Assembly: GCA_963575745.1 (NCBI GenBank)
Contig: CAUYUJ010019370.1
Span: 304,703-368,702, forward strand
Source: Prorocentrum cordatum
Taxonomy: Eukaryota; Sar; Dinophyceae; Prorocentrales; Prorocentraceae
Length of the DNA: 64,000 nucleotides
Reading direction: 5' to 3'
Positions 10,860-20,519 of the stretch are shown piece by piece (position 1 is the stretch's first letter; the number at the start of each line of letters is the position of its first letter). The notes under the pieces were generated by a model. The model saw only the letters and a list, made by a program, of their open reading frames with translations. It made no database searches and had not been told where the DNA came from. The translations under genes and the position numbers were made by a program.

Positions 10860-11640
10860 GCCAGCAGGCGGAATATTTGTTTTCGACGCTCCTCCGAGGC
10901 TCGCGCCCGGGCGGGGATCTTCTTCGATCGTTGGGGCTCATTTTCGTTGCCAGACAGGTGAATTATTTTTGTTCCAGGATCCGTTTTCGACGAGGCTCCC
11001 CAACTCAGCCGCGCTGAGTTCTGTTGAGCCTGGGGCCGTAGGCATGTACGTGTCTGGGGGGTGAGATCGACAATTGCTTCTACCGCGTAGGTCTGCCAGA
11101 GGAGCTGCGCGAGTATTTCCCGCTGCCTGACATTACTGGTGGCTGCCTCGGCATCGCTTCTCTCGACGGGCAGCCCGCGGGCCCCCCCGACGCCCTCGCG
11201 CCCGTTTTCGCTGTTTTCTCTTTGGGGTGGTCTTGGGCCATGCATATGGTTCAGTCGGTGCTTGTGAACAGCTTGGTTATCCCGGGCTTCCGTCGGCCCA
11301 GATGAGCCCATGGCCCCAGGGGGCGATCGGTCGCGCGTTGCGGCGGGGCGCGCCGCTTTCAGTCGCTCGGCCTCCGGCCCAGGCGGGCCGGGGCGCCATC
11401 GCACAGCGCCTGTCGGAGCGCGCTCCAGATCCGCGAGCCGACCGACGCGTGCTAGGGCGCCGGGTTTCTGGGGGTGGAGCCCGTCAACTGTCGGAGGCTC
11501 TCGGTTCGTCGTCGCGCGATTTGGCGTCTCAAACGGGCCCTGGATGTCGTTATTCGCAAACGGCATGCTAGTGGGGAGCTTATGCAGATATGACTTGGGC
11601 ATCCTACTTGGGCGGTATCCGGCGGGAGTGCCTCGCGCTG
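10860..11640 (+). pseudogene. Reverse transcriptase domain of the retroelement, frameshifted
   Basis: Fragments in order: EYLFSTLL and LIFVAR (frame of 10526); STRLPNSAALSSVEPGA and MYVSGG (frame of 10846); then, from 11063, an open run EIDNCFYRVGLPEELREYF .. LPDITGG .. FAVFSLGWSWAMHMVQSV .. NSLVIPGF to about 11293. This contains the (G)xIxNCFYxxxLPxELxxYF block and the xxxGWxWAxxxxQ block of DIRS/Gypsy-type RTs. The catalytic motif C region is at 11578-11589 (AYAD). A small insertion after the Asp codon then moves the frame before LGILLGR-like sequence. At least three frame changes make this enzyme inactive. Confidence 0.7.
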
Positions 11641-11779
11641 GTCGCAGACGTTTACGCAATTCAAGCGCGTTGCCGGTTGCGAGCCGACGCGTCTGTGGCC
11701 CGGCGTTCTCGGAGAGCTCTGCTGGATTCGAGGTGCGCACGCCGCCCTTGTCCTCAGATCAATCCGCCGCTTGGAGTCA

Positions 11780-12425
11780 GCAGGTCTCGGCGTCAGACGC
11801 GTCCGCGCGCGGGCTCGGGGTTTGCTCGCGTCCGCCGGGCGTCGACGCGGTGGGCTCGATCTGTCGTTGCCCAGGAATGCGGCGGTTCAGGGTGGGGGGT
11901 CATGCGAAGGCGAGACAGTTCACCCGGTACGTCCCCGCCCAGGCCGCGAGAACCTAGATGCCGGCACGTGCGATGGCGACGAGAAGCCAGACGTCAACCA
12001 TTCGCGCGACGATCTCCAAGTGTTCTAGGACCCTGGTTGCATCTTACAGTGGGCCCAGGCTTTCAACGATGTTCTTCAGTGGGTATTCCAAGGGGGGTCT
12101 TGGTCCACGGCCCCTGCGGCTGCGGTCTTGGGGGATGCAAATTTCGCGTACCTCGAGGGGGGCGCCTTACTGTTGGCTGCGAGACATCTGCTTCGTCGTG
12201 GTGGCAACTTCGGCACGCAGTGCCTTGTATTTGTGCCCCCCCCTCGCCTTAGCTATGGCTAAGGGGGGGCCAGCGCTCGGCGGCCTTCGTCGGCCCTCCG
12301 ACAACTGCGCCTTCTCAGTCCCTGTTCAGGCACGAAGTATGTCACCCGGTGGATCCCTTCAGAGTGGAATATTGAAGACGCCCCGTCGCGTGGCCGTTTG
12401 GGGTGGTTCTCTGGCGGGCGCCTGC
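11780..12425 (+). pseudogene. RNase H region of the retroelement, interrupted
   Basis: The first part (frame of 11310) reads SDASARGLGVCSRPPGVDAV then MRRFRVGGHAKAR. The SDASxxGxGVC pattern matches the RNase H-like core strand with its catalytic Asp in retroelements. The second part lies in two frames: GDANFAYLEGGALLLAARHL then LVFVPPLALAMAKGG, and finally RWIPSEWNIEDAPSRGRL at about 12345-12400. WxPSExNxxDxPSR is the classic C-terminal RNase H motif of retroelements. The stretch 11940-12110 between them is poorly conserved and contains stops. Confidence 0.65.
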
Positions 12426-12697
12426 CTTCGGCGCCCCAGCCGGCACGTGGGCCGCCGGCGCGGGGGCGGCGCGAGTCGGGCCCTGCGCCGGCCGAGCAGC
12501 GGCGCCCCCCCGAGGCAGCGCCCGGCCAGGCAGCGGGGGCCGCCTGCCCTTGTCGCGGAAAAGAGCCGCGCCGCCCGCGAGCCCGTGAGCCTTCAGCCCA
12601 GCCTGGGGCGCCTGAGCGCGCTGGAGGCTGGCCACGGAGGCGCTGCACGACTCAGCGCTGAGGCGCGTCGCGGATTTCTGCCAGCAGGGGGGGGCAT

Positions 12698-13330
12698 GTG
12701 GACGGACATCGCGTCGCAGGACTTGGTGCTGGTCGCGTTCATGAACCGCCTGTTCCTGTTGGGGCTCGCGCCGGACGTGGGCTCGCAGACCCCGTCGGCG
12801 CCGGGCCACTGGCTGCTGGCGCGGTTGCGAGCCTTTTTATCCACCGGGGCCTGCCGCGAGTGGGGTCACTGCTGCTTCTGGCGCTGGTGGCCTACCTTCG
12901 GCCGCGCGAGCTGACCGGGCTTCGGGCCCGCCACGCGGCGCCGCCGGCGCCGAATGTCGGCGCCGCCCATGCCGCCTGGGGGCTCCCGCATCAGGACGTG
13001 GCCACGCTCCAGCCAGGAGGGGCAGGCGAGCGGGGCGAGTCGGCGCAGCTGGACCTCGACCCTTGGGCTCCGAGGCCAGACGCGCTGATGCGCGACCTCG
13101 GCCCCGCCGACCTCGAGGCTCCGTTCGAGGGCGCGGCCTCGCTGCTTGGCCCGGCGCCACTGCTTCCCACTCTGCATCAGCCGCGGCACGCCTCTGAGGA
13201 CCTCGCTTTGCAACGCAGGCCGCAGGCCGCAGTGCAGAGGCGAGGGCGATGGCAGAGCGAGGCCTCGCTCCGCAGGTGCAGCAAGGAGCCCAAGCTGCTG
13301 GCTACCCTCAGCCTCGCGCATCCAGAGGTG
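12698..13330 (+). pseudogene. Tyrosine-recombinase-like domain of the retroelement, nucleophile Tyr replaced by Cys
   Basis: In the 12698 frame: SLLLLALVAYLRPRELTGLR (about 12860-12925) resembles the box-I Arg helix (LRPxEL) of tyrosine recombinases. A linker with LDPW follows, then the C-terminal box RHASEDLALQRRPQAAVQRRGRWQSEASLRR. In recombinases of this group the GRWxSxxSxRRY motif ends with the nucleophilic Tyr; here the codon at 13277-13279 is TGC (Cys), one transition from TAC. The part upstream of 12860 is in another frame (MNRLFLLGLAPDVGS), so the N-terminal half is also shifted. The domain should not be able to recombine DNA. Confidence 0.6.
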
Positions 13331-13589
13331 GCGTCGTTCGGCCAGTCGGCGGTAGACAACCTGGAAGCGGCGCCGCTCTACGGGCCGCTGGGCCAGCGAA
13401 GCCGGATCGCGCGGGGGCACGCGACGTCGGCGCCGTTGGCCGCGGGGGGCCCCGTGTCCCTCCTGTCCAGGTGCTGCCCGGGGAGCCAAGCGGCCGCCTC
13501 GCTGACCGCTTCGGGCGCAAAGGTCACGCGGCATCTCCACCACCGCTTCGGGGCAGAGATCAGGCGGCCCAGCCGTGAGAGGCGGGCGT

Positions 13590-14276
13590 TGGGCCCGCGC
13601 TTCTTCCTGGGGCTTTTCAGCGGCTGCGGGGCTCTCTCGCAGGCCGCCAGACGGCTCGGCGGAGCCGCGCTGCCGCTGGACTGGGCCCGTGGCGCCGCAG
13701 AGGGCTATCTCCGTCGCGCTTCCCTCCAAGTCGTGAAGGGTGGGATTTCTTCGAACGCTATGTCTGGTGTCTTTCTTGGGTCTCCGTGCGCTTCTTGGGC
13801 CCGCGCGGTCCGCGTCTTGCTCGGGGCGTCCGCCGAGCCCATAGGGTGTCGAATTTCTTCCACCGAGCATCCGAGGAAGGTCGATGTCGGGAGCGCGTCT
13901 TTACATTTGACCATCGCCATATTTCGCTTTTGCAGACGGTGCCGTGATCCTGCTGGTCTCGAGAACCACCGCGCGTCAATCTTGTGGCTCGCGGCGCCGG
14001 TCACCCCTTTCCTCCGCGCTGAAGGCTTTCGGATTCATCGATTTCATCAGTGACCCTACGGTACCCGGTGGAGAAAAAGCAGCGGCTATGTGGGGGCTTG
14101 TATTTGCGACGACTTGTCACTTGCGTGCGGGGGCCAGCCAAGGAGGCCCATGCGGTCACGCTGGACGCCCGCGTGCCATCCTTCGTGGTCGCGACCCCGG
14201 GGCCCCTGCTAAACGCGCGGCCCTGGCGGCTGCCTATCCCGAAAAGTCGCGCGTCTGGTTTTGGCCAAGCATATGA
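13590..14276 (+). pseudogene. Cytosine-C5-methyltransferase-like domain at the C terminus of the retroelement, one frameshift
   Basis: In the 12698 frame, FFLGLFSGCGALSQAARRLG (13599-13660) matches the SAM-binding motif I of DNA cytosine-C5 methyltransferases (DLFSGxGGLS). GVFLGSPCASWARAVR (about 13769-13815) corresponds to the motif IV Pro-Cys loop, and DPAGLENHRASILWLAAP to the ENPxSSxLW motif VI region with His in place of Pro. The frame is then lost. KAAAMWGLVFATTCHLRAGA and RPRAILRGRD .. [12 protein letters not shown] continue in the 13944 frame to 14276, where relatives have a target-recognition-like segment and end at YPxxL. The Cys of the PC loop is kept, but the frameshift makes it a pseudogene. 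Confidence 0.62.
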
Positions 14277-14532
14277 TGTGTTTTGCCAAGGAGTTGAGGT
14301 CCTCGGGGACGTGGGGCTGGGGGCGGGTTGGCGTCCAGACCTCCAGTGCATTGCATTCGTTCTTGCCGATGGCCGTTATCATTCCGCCATTTCTACATCC
14401 GTTTTTTATGAAGTGAAGGGTAAAGGAGAGCATCAGTCCTTGCGTGCCCATGAAAGCTTCTATTCGGGGTTCCTGTCGGGTCCTCGTCTTTTTAGGTCTA
14501 CACCAGTCTGGCGTCGGGGATGGCCACGGGTG

Positions 14533-14535
<3 letters not shown>
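14277..14535. other. Unique sequence after the retroelement
   Basis: No terminal repeat of the upstream element was recognised here, and no gene is seen. Confidence 0.4.
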
Positions 14536-14584
<49 letters not shown>

Positions 14585-14652
14585 ATATATACATATACAT
14601 ATACATGTGTATGTATATATATATCAATGTATATATACATATATACACATAA
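14536..14652. repeat. (TA)n microsatellite with GTA/CATA interruptions
   Basis: About 40 bp of pure TA followed by ATGTATGTATATATACATAC-type alternation; it may extrude as a cruciform. Confidence 0.95.
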
Positions 14653-15116
14653 ACGCGGGAGAGAGAGTGTGTGAGAGAGACAACAAAATAATATTACGCG
14701 CGGTTCCTGGATTTGTCAGGATGTATGAGGCGAGAACGCGACTCGTGAACCTATTGAAAAGAGGTTTCAAACGAGAGCGCGATCTTTGAAACGCGAGAGC
14801 GGGACCCTCGTATAAGATGTGAGGGGTCTCAGGCAGGATCAGTTGGTGTAGTCGGGACCCCAATTCGTTTGTGGCTCAATTCTGTCTCCAGAGAAAAAAG
14901 TAGGGCGCGAGAGGCGACGTGCACAGGTGGGAAAACAACGGGCACCGCTGGATGGCGGGAGCCGACAGCAGTCATTCTCCATTGGGGCGAGAGTTCAATG
15001 CACACCGCGAAGCCCCCTTTCATCCACACGCCAATGGTCAGAGCAAGACCGCTCGGCCCCCTTCGCTCTGATGTGCCAGCCCGGCCTCGACCTCCGCAGA
15101 CTCCGATCCCCTGCAG
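14653..15116. other. No gene seen; proposed intron or 5' flank of the first CNB exon
   Basis: Mixed sequence ending in a plausible 3' splice site (CCCCTGCAG at 15108-15116). An open frame on the + strand runs into the exon from upstream but shows no domain. Confidence 0.4.
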
Positions 15117-15196
15117 GCTCTTCGACGCCCTCACTTCCAGACAGAAGGACTGCTTCGCGGAGGAGGTCTTCGCCGAGGTTTTCGAGGCGTCCGTCG
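15117..15196 (+). CDS. Exon 1 (of those visible), cyclic-nucleotide-binding-domain protein: N-terminal helices
   Basis: Follows the acceptor CCCCTGCAG and reads, from 15118, LFDALTSRQKDCFAEEVF followed by AEVFEASV. This fits the start of a cyclic-nucleotide-binding (CNB) domain, where a motif of the type LFxxLxxxQxxxxxxxMFxxxV precedes the GxxVIxxGDxG strand. The proposed end is GTCG|GC at 15196/15197, a GC donor. It leaves one base that, joined to 23379, gives Glu and continues EGTPIGHGDAG in frame. An upstream exon must exist (phase-1 start). Alternative donors nearby are possible. The family could be a PKA regulatory subunit, PKG or another CNB protein; which one cannot be told. The identification rests on this exon fitting with the later ones. 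Confidence 0.5.
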
Positions 15197-15305
15197 GCGC
15201 GAGGGGCGAGGGGAGGAGGGAGGATGAGGAAGAGGACTTTGGGAAAAGGAGCTAAACAAAGAACCGGGATGAGGAGGAGTGAAGAGCGAGGAGCGAGGAA
15301 CGAGA

Positions 15306-15560
15306 AATGAGGAGGAGGAGAAGGATGAGGAGGAGGAGGAGGAGGAGGAGGAGGAGGAGGAGGAGGAGGAGGACGAGGAGGAGCAGGAGGAGGAGGAGGA
15401 GGAAGAGGAACAAATCTGGGGAGCTAGAGAAAGACGATGACGAGGACGAACGAGGAATGGCGAGGGGGAGGATGAGGAGGGCGAGGAGGAGGAGGAGGAG
15501 GAGGAGGAGGAGGAGGAGGAGGAGGAGCACGAGCACGAGGACGAGGACGAGGAGAGGAGG
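15306..15560 (+). repeat. (GGA)n polypurine tract
   Basis: Nearly continuous AGGAGG for about 250 bp; Arg-rich, Glu-rich and (reverse strand) Leu- or Ser-rich frames here are artefacts. Confidence 0.97.
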
Positions 15561-15689
15561 AGGTATGAAGAAGGAGAGGGAGGGGCCGTCCGCCCCGCTC
15601 GCCCTCGCGCTGCCGCCGCCAGACACCGGGCGATCGCGTCGTGACCCAGGGCGAGGCGCGCTGCCGCCCCGCGCCGTGGGCCAGCCGCC

Positions 15690-15800
15690 GTCGGCCCGTC
15701 GTCGGTCGTTGGCGGCCCGGCGGCCGGCGGCGGCCTTCGGCGGCCCTCGGCGGCCCTCGGCGGTCCTCGGCGGTCTTTGGCGGCCCTCGGCGGCCCCGGC
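15690..15800 (+). repeat. GC-rich ~10-bp minisatellite (GGCGGCCCTC units)
   Basis: About ten tandem copies of CTCGGCGGCC-type units, followed at 15820-15890 by a GTC/TCG trinucleotide run. Confidence 0.85.
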
Positions 15801-16539
15801 CAGCAGCGCGGAGCTTGTCGTCGTCGTCGTCGCGTTCGTCTTCGCCGTCATCGTCGTCGTCGTCGTCGTCATCGTCCGTATTTCGTCGTCGTCACGCAGT
15901 CTTCGTTGTCGCTGGGAGAAGACCGGGGGGCGCAGGAGGAGGAGGAGGAGGAGGAGGAGTTTGGTCGCAGCCGGGAGGCGTCGTGCAGAGATCGGCCAGG
16001 GCAAGGGGGGTTCTCGCACTGCCAGACAAGCCCATACCCGAAGATGGGCCGAGCTTGGCACTCCCATCGCTTCCCCCCAAAGGGTGGGGAGGAGGGCGCC
16101 AGGTGACATCACAGTGGCTGCCCCGCCCATGCGGCCATCCGATGACGCACGCATGCGCGTTTTTCCCCACCCGAGAGGTTGGGGTTGATCGACTTAAAGA
16201 AGAGAGCCCCCGACCAGCCTCACACACACTGCAGCCCAACATGCGCCAGTGCTACCAAAGGAACCCGCCTCGTGTCTTCGACGAATGACGAATGTGTCCG
16301 TGCTCCCTGGTGTTCCCGCCTCGCGTTCTCGGGTGGGGATCGCTTGAAGCAAAATAGTTAGTTGAGCTGTTCTTTCCCAAGAGTCATTACTGCGCCCGGT
16401 GCCCTTCTTGTTTTTCAATGAAAGTGCTCATCCCTGGGCTCGCACCTCATTTTTCAAAAGTCTTGGGCGTCAGACTGCGCCACTGGCCCCCAACTTCCAA
16501 CAACAGCTCCCGCCTGATTCTTCTTCGCATCTCATTAAA
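15801..16539. other. No gene seen; short GTC and GGA runs
   Basis: Contains (GTC)n at 15818-15875 and a short (GGA)n at 15930-15957; the remainder is unique sequence with no recognised gene. Confidence 0.5.
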
Positions 16540-17050
16540 AATCGCGCTATCGCGCTGGAAGACCTCACAATTTCTAAAGGAATCACGCTGTCGTGTGTGA
16601 CTTTCTCGCAATATGTTGTGACGCCAAGCCCCCGACACTCAGAAATCACGCTCTCGCGCTAGATTCCTTACGATTTATTCGGGGATTGCGGTATCGCTCG
16701 AGACCGGTATCGCTCGAGACCATTCTTGCAGGACTGACGCTTCAGCGACCCGCCCGTTCGATCGGGCCGTCTGGGCCCGCCCGCCCGACCCGCCCCGCCC
16801 GTCCGTTTCTGTCGCTTGATTTTCTGTTCCTGATCCCCCTCTTGCTTATCTCTGTATTGCCCCATCCTTTTCTCTCCCTGTTGTCCCTTCCCTCCTCCCT
16901 TCCTCCGTTTTAGGGGCTGCGCCAACTACACGTTACAGGCAAGGAAGATATATTCTCAAGGGGGTACGATCGAAAACGAAGAGCGCGGATGTTGAGGGTT
17001 TTGATATACGTGTTGAATAGCACGCGAGCGGAAAAGAGCGAGCAATTTTA
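16540..17050 (+). repeat. Dispersed ~0.5-kb repeat, copy 1 (pair with 20520-21180)
   Basis: Starts with tandem ATCACGCTCTCGC units, continues through GACCCGCC and CTCTCCCTGTT words, and ends with GTTTTAGGGGCTG, GGAAGATATA, GGGGTACGATCGAA, a second GAGGGTTT and a GCACGCGAGC block. The same ordered landmarks appear at 20520-21180 with substitutions and extra tandem units. Confidence 0.75.
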
Positions 17051-17078
17051 AAGGCATTGTTTTTGTTGTTATTTAATC

Positions 17079-17456
17079 GCTTTGCTCATTCCGCTGGCCC
17101 TGGAGCGCTATTTGGGGCCTCTTGGGGCCGTCTTGGGGGCCTCTTGGGGGCTTCTTGGGAGCGTCTTGGGGCTCCTTGGCGGCGTCGTGGGCTCCCCTGG
17201 GGTCTCTTAGGGGGCTCTTGGGGGCTCCTTGGGGCGGGAGGGGGGGTAGTCGATTGCAGCCACCCCCTCGGAGGCCACGATCCTCGTGAGGGGTGGCGGA
17301 AAATAGCCTCCTGCCTGGGGATCGCCCGGGACCCGGCCGGGGATCGGCCGGGGTATTTTTCGTCCAGGGGCCCCCAGGGGCAGCCGAGCGCGCGCGAACT
17401 AGTTAAGTAGTTATCGGAGATCTTAGCACGCCTCTGGCCCGTTGGGCCGGCGAATT
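17079..17456 (+). repeat. TCTTGGGGCC dispersed element with conserved tail, copy 1 (short form)
   Basis: Begins TCGCTTTGCTCATTCCGCTG (similar start at 44488), followed by an array of TTGGGGCCTCTTGGGGGCC words to about 17250. The conserved tail at about 17347-17456 includes GCGCGCGCGAACTAG, GGAGATCTTAGCACGCCTCT and CCCGTTGGGCC and ends in GCGAATT. The element runs directly into (GTT)n. The internal part is shorter than in the 44.5 kb copy. Confidence 0.8.
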
Positions 17457-17488
17457 GTGGTTGTTGTTGTTGTTGTTGTTGTTGTTGG

Positions 17489-17552
<64 letters not shown>
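17457..17552 (+). repeat. (GTT)n microsatellite
   Basis: About 95 bp of TTG/GTT repeats joined to the tail of the preceding element. Confidence 0.97.
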
Positions 17553-17734
17553 GAACTCTCAATCTTGAGCAATACGTTTCGTTGATCCCCCTCACGGGTG
17601 CACATGGTGTTTTGCCCATCCATTTTGTGGTGTTGGGTCCTCGTTTTGACCGGACATTCCCCGCGTCTCCTTCTCCTCTTCTCCGCCTCCTCCTCCTCCT
17701 CCTCCTCCTCCTCCCCGTCCCCCCTCTTCTCGTC
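17553..17734. other. Spacer with a short TCC run
   Basis: Unique sequence and (CCT)n at 17685-17715 between the GTT repeat and the satellite array. Confidence 0.6.
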
Positions 17735-19160
17735 ACCCCCCTCACTTTGGCACACCCCTCACACGTTTCGCGGCCCTACAGGGAGCTTCACCGAAGGCCC
17801 CAGTGGCATGGTTCACATGCCGCCCCCCCTCCTCTTTGGCATACCCCTCAAACGTTTCGCAGCCCCGTAGCGAGCTCCACTGAAGGCCCCAGTGGCATGG
17901 TTCGCATGCCGACCCCCCCTGGTCATTTTTGGCACACCCCTCACACGTTCCGCGGCTCCATGTGGAGCTACACACCAAAGGCCCGTGTGCCATGATTCGC
18001 ATGCCGCCCTCCCTCCATTTTGGCACACCCTCACACGTTTCGTGGCCCCACATGGAGCTCCTCCGAAGGCCCCAGTGGCATGGATCGCATGCCGCCCCCC
18101 TACACTTTGGCACGACCCTCACACGTCTCGTGGCCCCACAGGGAGCCCCACCCCGGTGTCCGCATGCCTTTCCCCCACCCATTACACCGTCTCGTAGCAC
18201 CATCGGGAGCTCCACCGAAGATCCCAGTGGCGGTGTCCGCATGCGCACCCCCCCCACACCCAGTACAGCGTTTCGTGGCCCCATCGGGAGCTCCACCGAA
18301 GGCACCAGTGGTGGTGTCCACATGTGTTTCCCCGACCTAGTACAGCGCTTCGTGGTCCCATGTGGAGCTCCACCGAAGGTCCCAGTGGCGGTGTCCGCAT
18401 GCGTTCCTCCCACCATCTACAGCGTGTCGTGGCCCCATATGGAGCTCCACCGAAGGTCCCAGTGGCGGTGTCCGCATGCGCTTCCCCCACCCTGTACACC
18501 GTTTCGTGGCCCCATGTGGAGCCCCACCGAAGGCCCCAATAGCGGTGTCCGCATGCGTTTCCCTACTCAGTACAGCGTTTCGTGGCCCCATATGGAGCCC
18601 CACCGAAGGCCCCAGTGGCGGTGTCCGCATGCGTTTCCCCACTCAGTACAGCGTTTCGTGGCCCCATATGGAGCTTTACCGAAGGTCCCAGTGGCGGTGT
18701 CTGCATGCGTTTCCCCCACCCAATGAGTTCCATTGGAGGCCCCAGTAGCGGTGTTCGCGAGCATCTCCCCTGCCCAGTACAGCGCTTCGTGGCCCTTGTA
18801 AGGGAGCTCCACCGAAGGTCCCAGTGGCGGTGTTCGCACGCGTCTCCCCCACCCAGTGCAGCACTTCGTGGCGCCATGTGGAGCTCCACCGAAGGCCCCA
18901 GTGGCGGTGTTCGCAAGCGTCTCTCCCACTCAGTACAGCGCTCCGTGGCCCCATAAGGATCTCCACCGAAGGCCTCACTGGCGACTTTTGCATGGCGGCC
19001 CCGCTTCATTTCGGCACACCCCTCACACGCTTCGTGGCTCCATATGGAGCGCCACCGAAGGCCCCAATGGCTGCGCACGCATGCGTCCCCGCCCAATTTC
19101 AGCACACCCTTTACACGCTTCGTGTTCCCACAAGGAGATCAACCGAAGGCGATACCCACA
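17735..19160 (+). repeat. Satellite array, 89-bp then 76-bp units
   Basis: The unit core is CGTTTCGTGGCCCCATATGG .. GAGCTCCACCGAAGGCCCCA .. GTGGCGGTGTCCGCATGCG. Early units (17764 to 17853) are 89 bp apart and later ones (18571 to 18647) 76 bp apart, so two length classes are fused. About 18 units are present. His- or Pro-rich frames across the array are repeat artefacts. An inverted array of the same family lies at 32925-33400. Confidence 0.9.
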
Positions 19161-19297
19161 GCGGCGATACTCACAGCTGCAACTGGTTGGGCCCTTCGCC
19201 ATGATAATTCAATTGAAGTAGCCCCCTCGGGGCTCGCACCTTGTTGTTATCAGGAGAAGTCTTCCTGCTCAAACTAAGTTGTTGGGCCCCGAACTAC

Positions 19298-19305
19298 AAC
19301 AAACA

Positions 19306-19366
<61 letters not shown>
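19298..19366 (+). repeat. (CAA)n microsatellite
   Basis: About 65 bp of CAA repeats; complementary to the (GTT)n at 17457-17552 and lying on the other side of the satellite array. Confidence 0.97.
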
Positions 19367-20397
19367 CACTTTACCCGAACGCTCAGTGTTCTCACCAGTG
19401 CCAGGGTTTTCATGCGACGCCAGCCAATACCCCCACTTTGTGGGGGGGCAGTGCAAGCTCTACCAAATATCCACACGACTCTTCGCCACCACCCACACCC
19501 AGCTTCCCGCCCTATGACGTTCGGACACTTCACTTCGTGGCCTGCGGACGACCGTGGCTACTACACTGGCGTGGAGTACACACCCACAGAAGTTGTTAAG
19601 CCTACGTTCGTACACCCACAGAAGTTGTTAAGCCTTGGCCCCTGGCAGGCGCGCGAACCCCGTTGCAAGAGCGTGCGAAAGTAGCTCGCGCGAGCTCATG
19701 TAACATAAATGTTGGGAAACCATTGTTTTTTTTTTTTAGGATTCGGACAGCGCGCGCGGGTGGAAATTTTGAAAAGTCGTGCAGCTGTTTTTCGAGGACC
19801 TACGGTGCGATTCGTGTGATTTTATGATGCGCGGTGGTAAAATTCTTAAGAACCCAATGGTTTTTGGAGATTTCGGCGTGCGCGCGCGAAGAAAAAACGA
19901 ATGGTATTATTTGACAGGGATGATGGCCCTGGCAGGTGCGCAACCGTTGTCGCAGAAGTTCGAAAAAGTTGCTCGCAAAAGCCCGTTTGACAGAAATGTT
20001 TAAAAAGTGTTGGGTTTCCTACGAATCCGCAAGAGCGCGCGGGATGAGATTTTGACATTTTTTTGTTGAAAAACCATTGGTTTTTTGATGTTTTTATGTT
20101 AAAATCGCTCCGAACACTAAGCTTTTGGAAGGATTTCGTCTTGCGCGCGCGAATGTCCACTTTACCTTATTTTTTGCAAGGGATTCTTGAAATTTGATTA
20201 TATTAGAACAAGAAATGTCATTTTATAGTGTTTTTTGCAAGGGAAAGCGGGGGGGAACAAAACAACCGGATCTTGATCACATCGAATTACCTGAGGCTTC
20301 CTCACGAAAATGATGAAAATGTAGCTGCGGCCTAGGCGGCGCAGGGGGGCCGTGCACCAGGGGTCCCAACAATAATTATTCTTTAGAATTAATAATG
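19367..20397. other. No gene seen; AT-richer degenerate repeat 19690-20240
   Basis: 19690-20240 recurs loosely with AACCATTGTTTTTTG, GCGCGCGC and TTGAAAAAG-type words in roughly 150-bp steps and is more AT-rich than its surroundings. There is no coding signal. Confidence 0.5.
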
Positions 20398-20488
20398 TTC
20401 AACAACAACACCATCAACAACAACAGCAGCAACAACAACAACAATAACAACAACAACAGCAACAACAACAACAACAACAACAACAACA
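20398..20488 (+). repeat. (CAA)n/(CAG)n microsatellite
   Basis: AACAACAACA with interspersed AGCAGC. Confidence 0.95.
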
Positions 20489-20519
20489 CCGGCTTTCGCC
20501 GGATACTTCCTCCGAATTG

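Larger units (their letters stand above)
8494..14276 (+). mobile_element. Decayed DIRS-like retroelement (RT, RNase H, tyrosine-recombinase-like and methyltransferase-like domains)
   Basis: This GC-rich block has one continuous order of conserved segments on the + strand, but they sit in different frames, so at least five frameshifts have accumulated. Order: Cys-rich plus membrane segment (8494-8856), gag-like region (about 8938-10140), RT (about 10860-11640), RNase H (11780-11935 and 12230-12425), tyrosine-recombinase-like domain (12698-13330), cytosine-methyltransferase-like domain (13590-14276). RT + RNase H + methyltransferase + tyrosine recombinase without an integrase is the known DIRS gene set. 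The methyltransferase-last order and its C5-type motifs differ from the classical DIRS-1 layout. Terminal repeats were not identified, so the outer boundaries are approximate. Confidence 0.72.

Noticed and set aside
10010-11740. 576-codon open frame on the - strand
   Set aside because: It is antisense to the retroelement's gag, RT and linker segments, which have recognisable motifs on the + strand; high GC keeps the opposite frame open.
17735-19160. Regularly spaced repeats resembling a CRISPR array
   Set aside because: Units are fully tandem without unique spacers, the unit length varies and no cas genes are present; it is a eukaryotic satellite.
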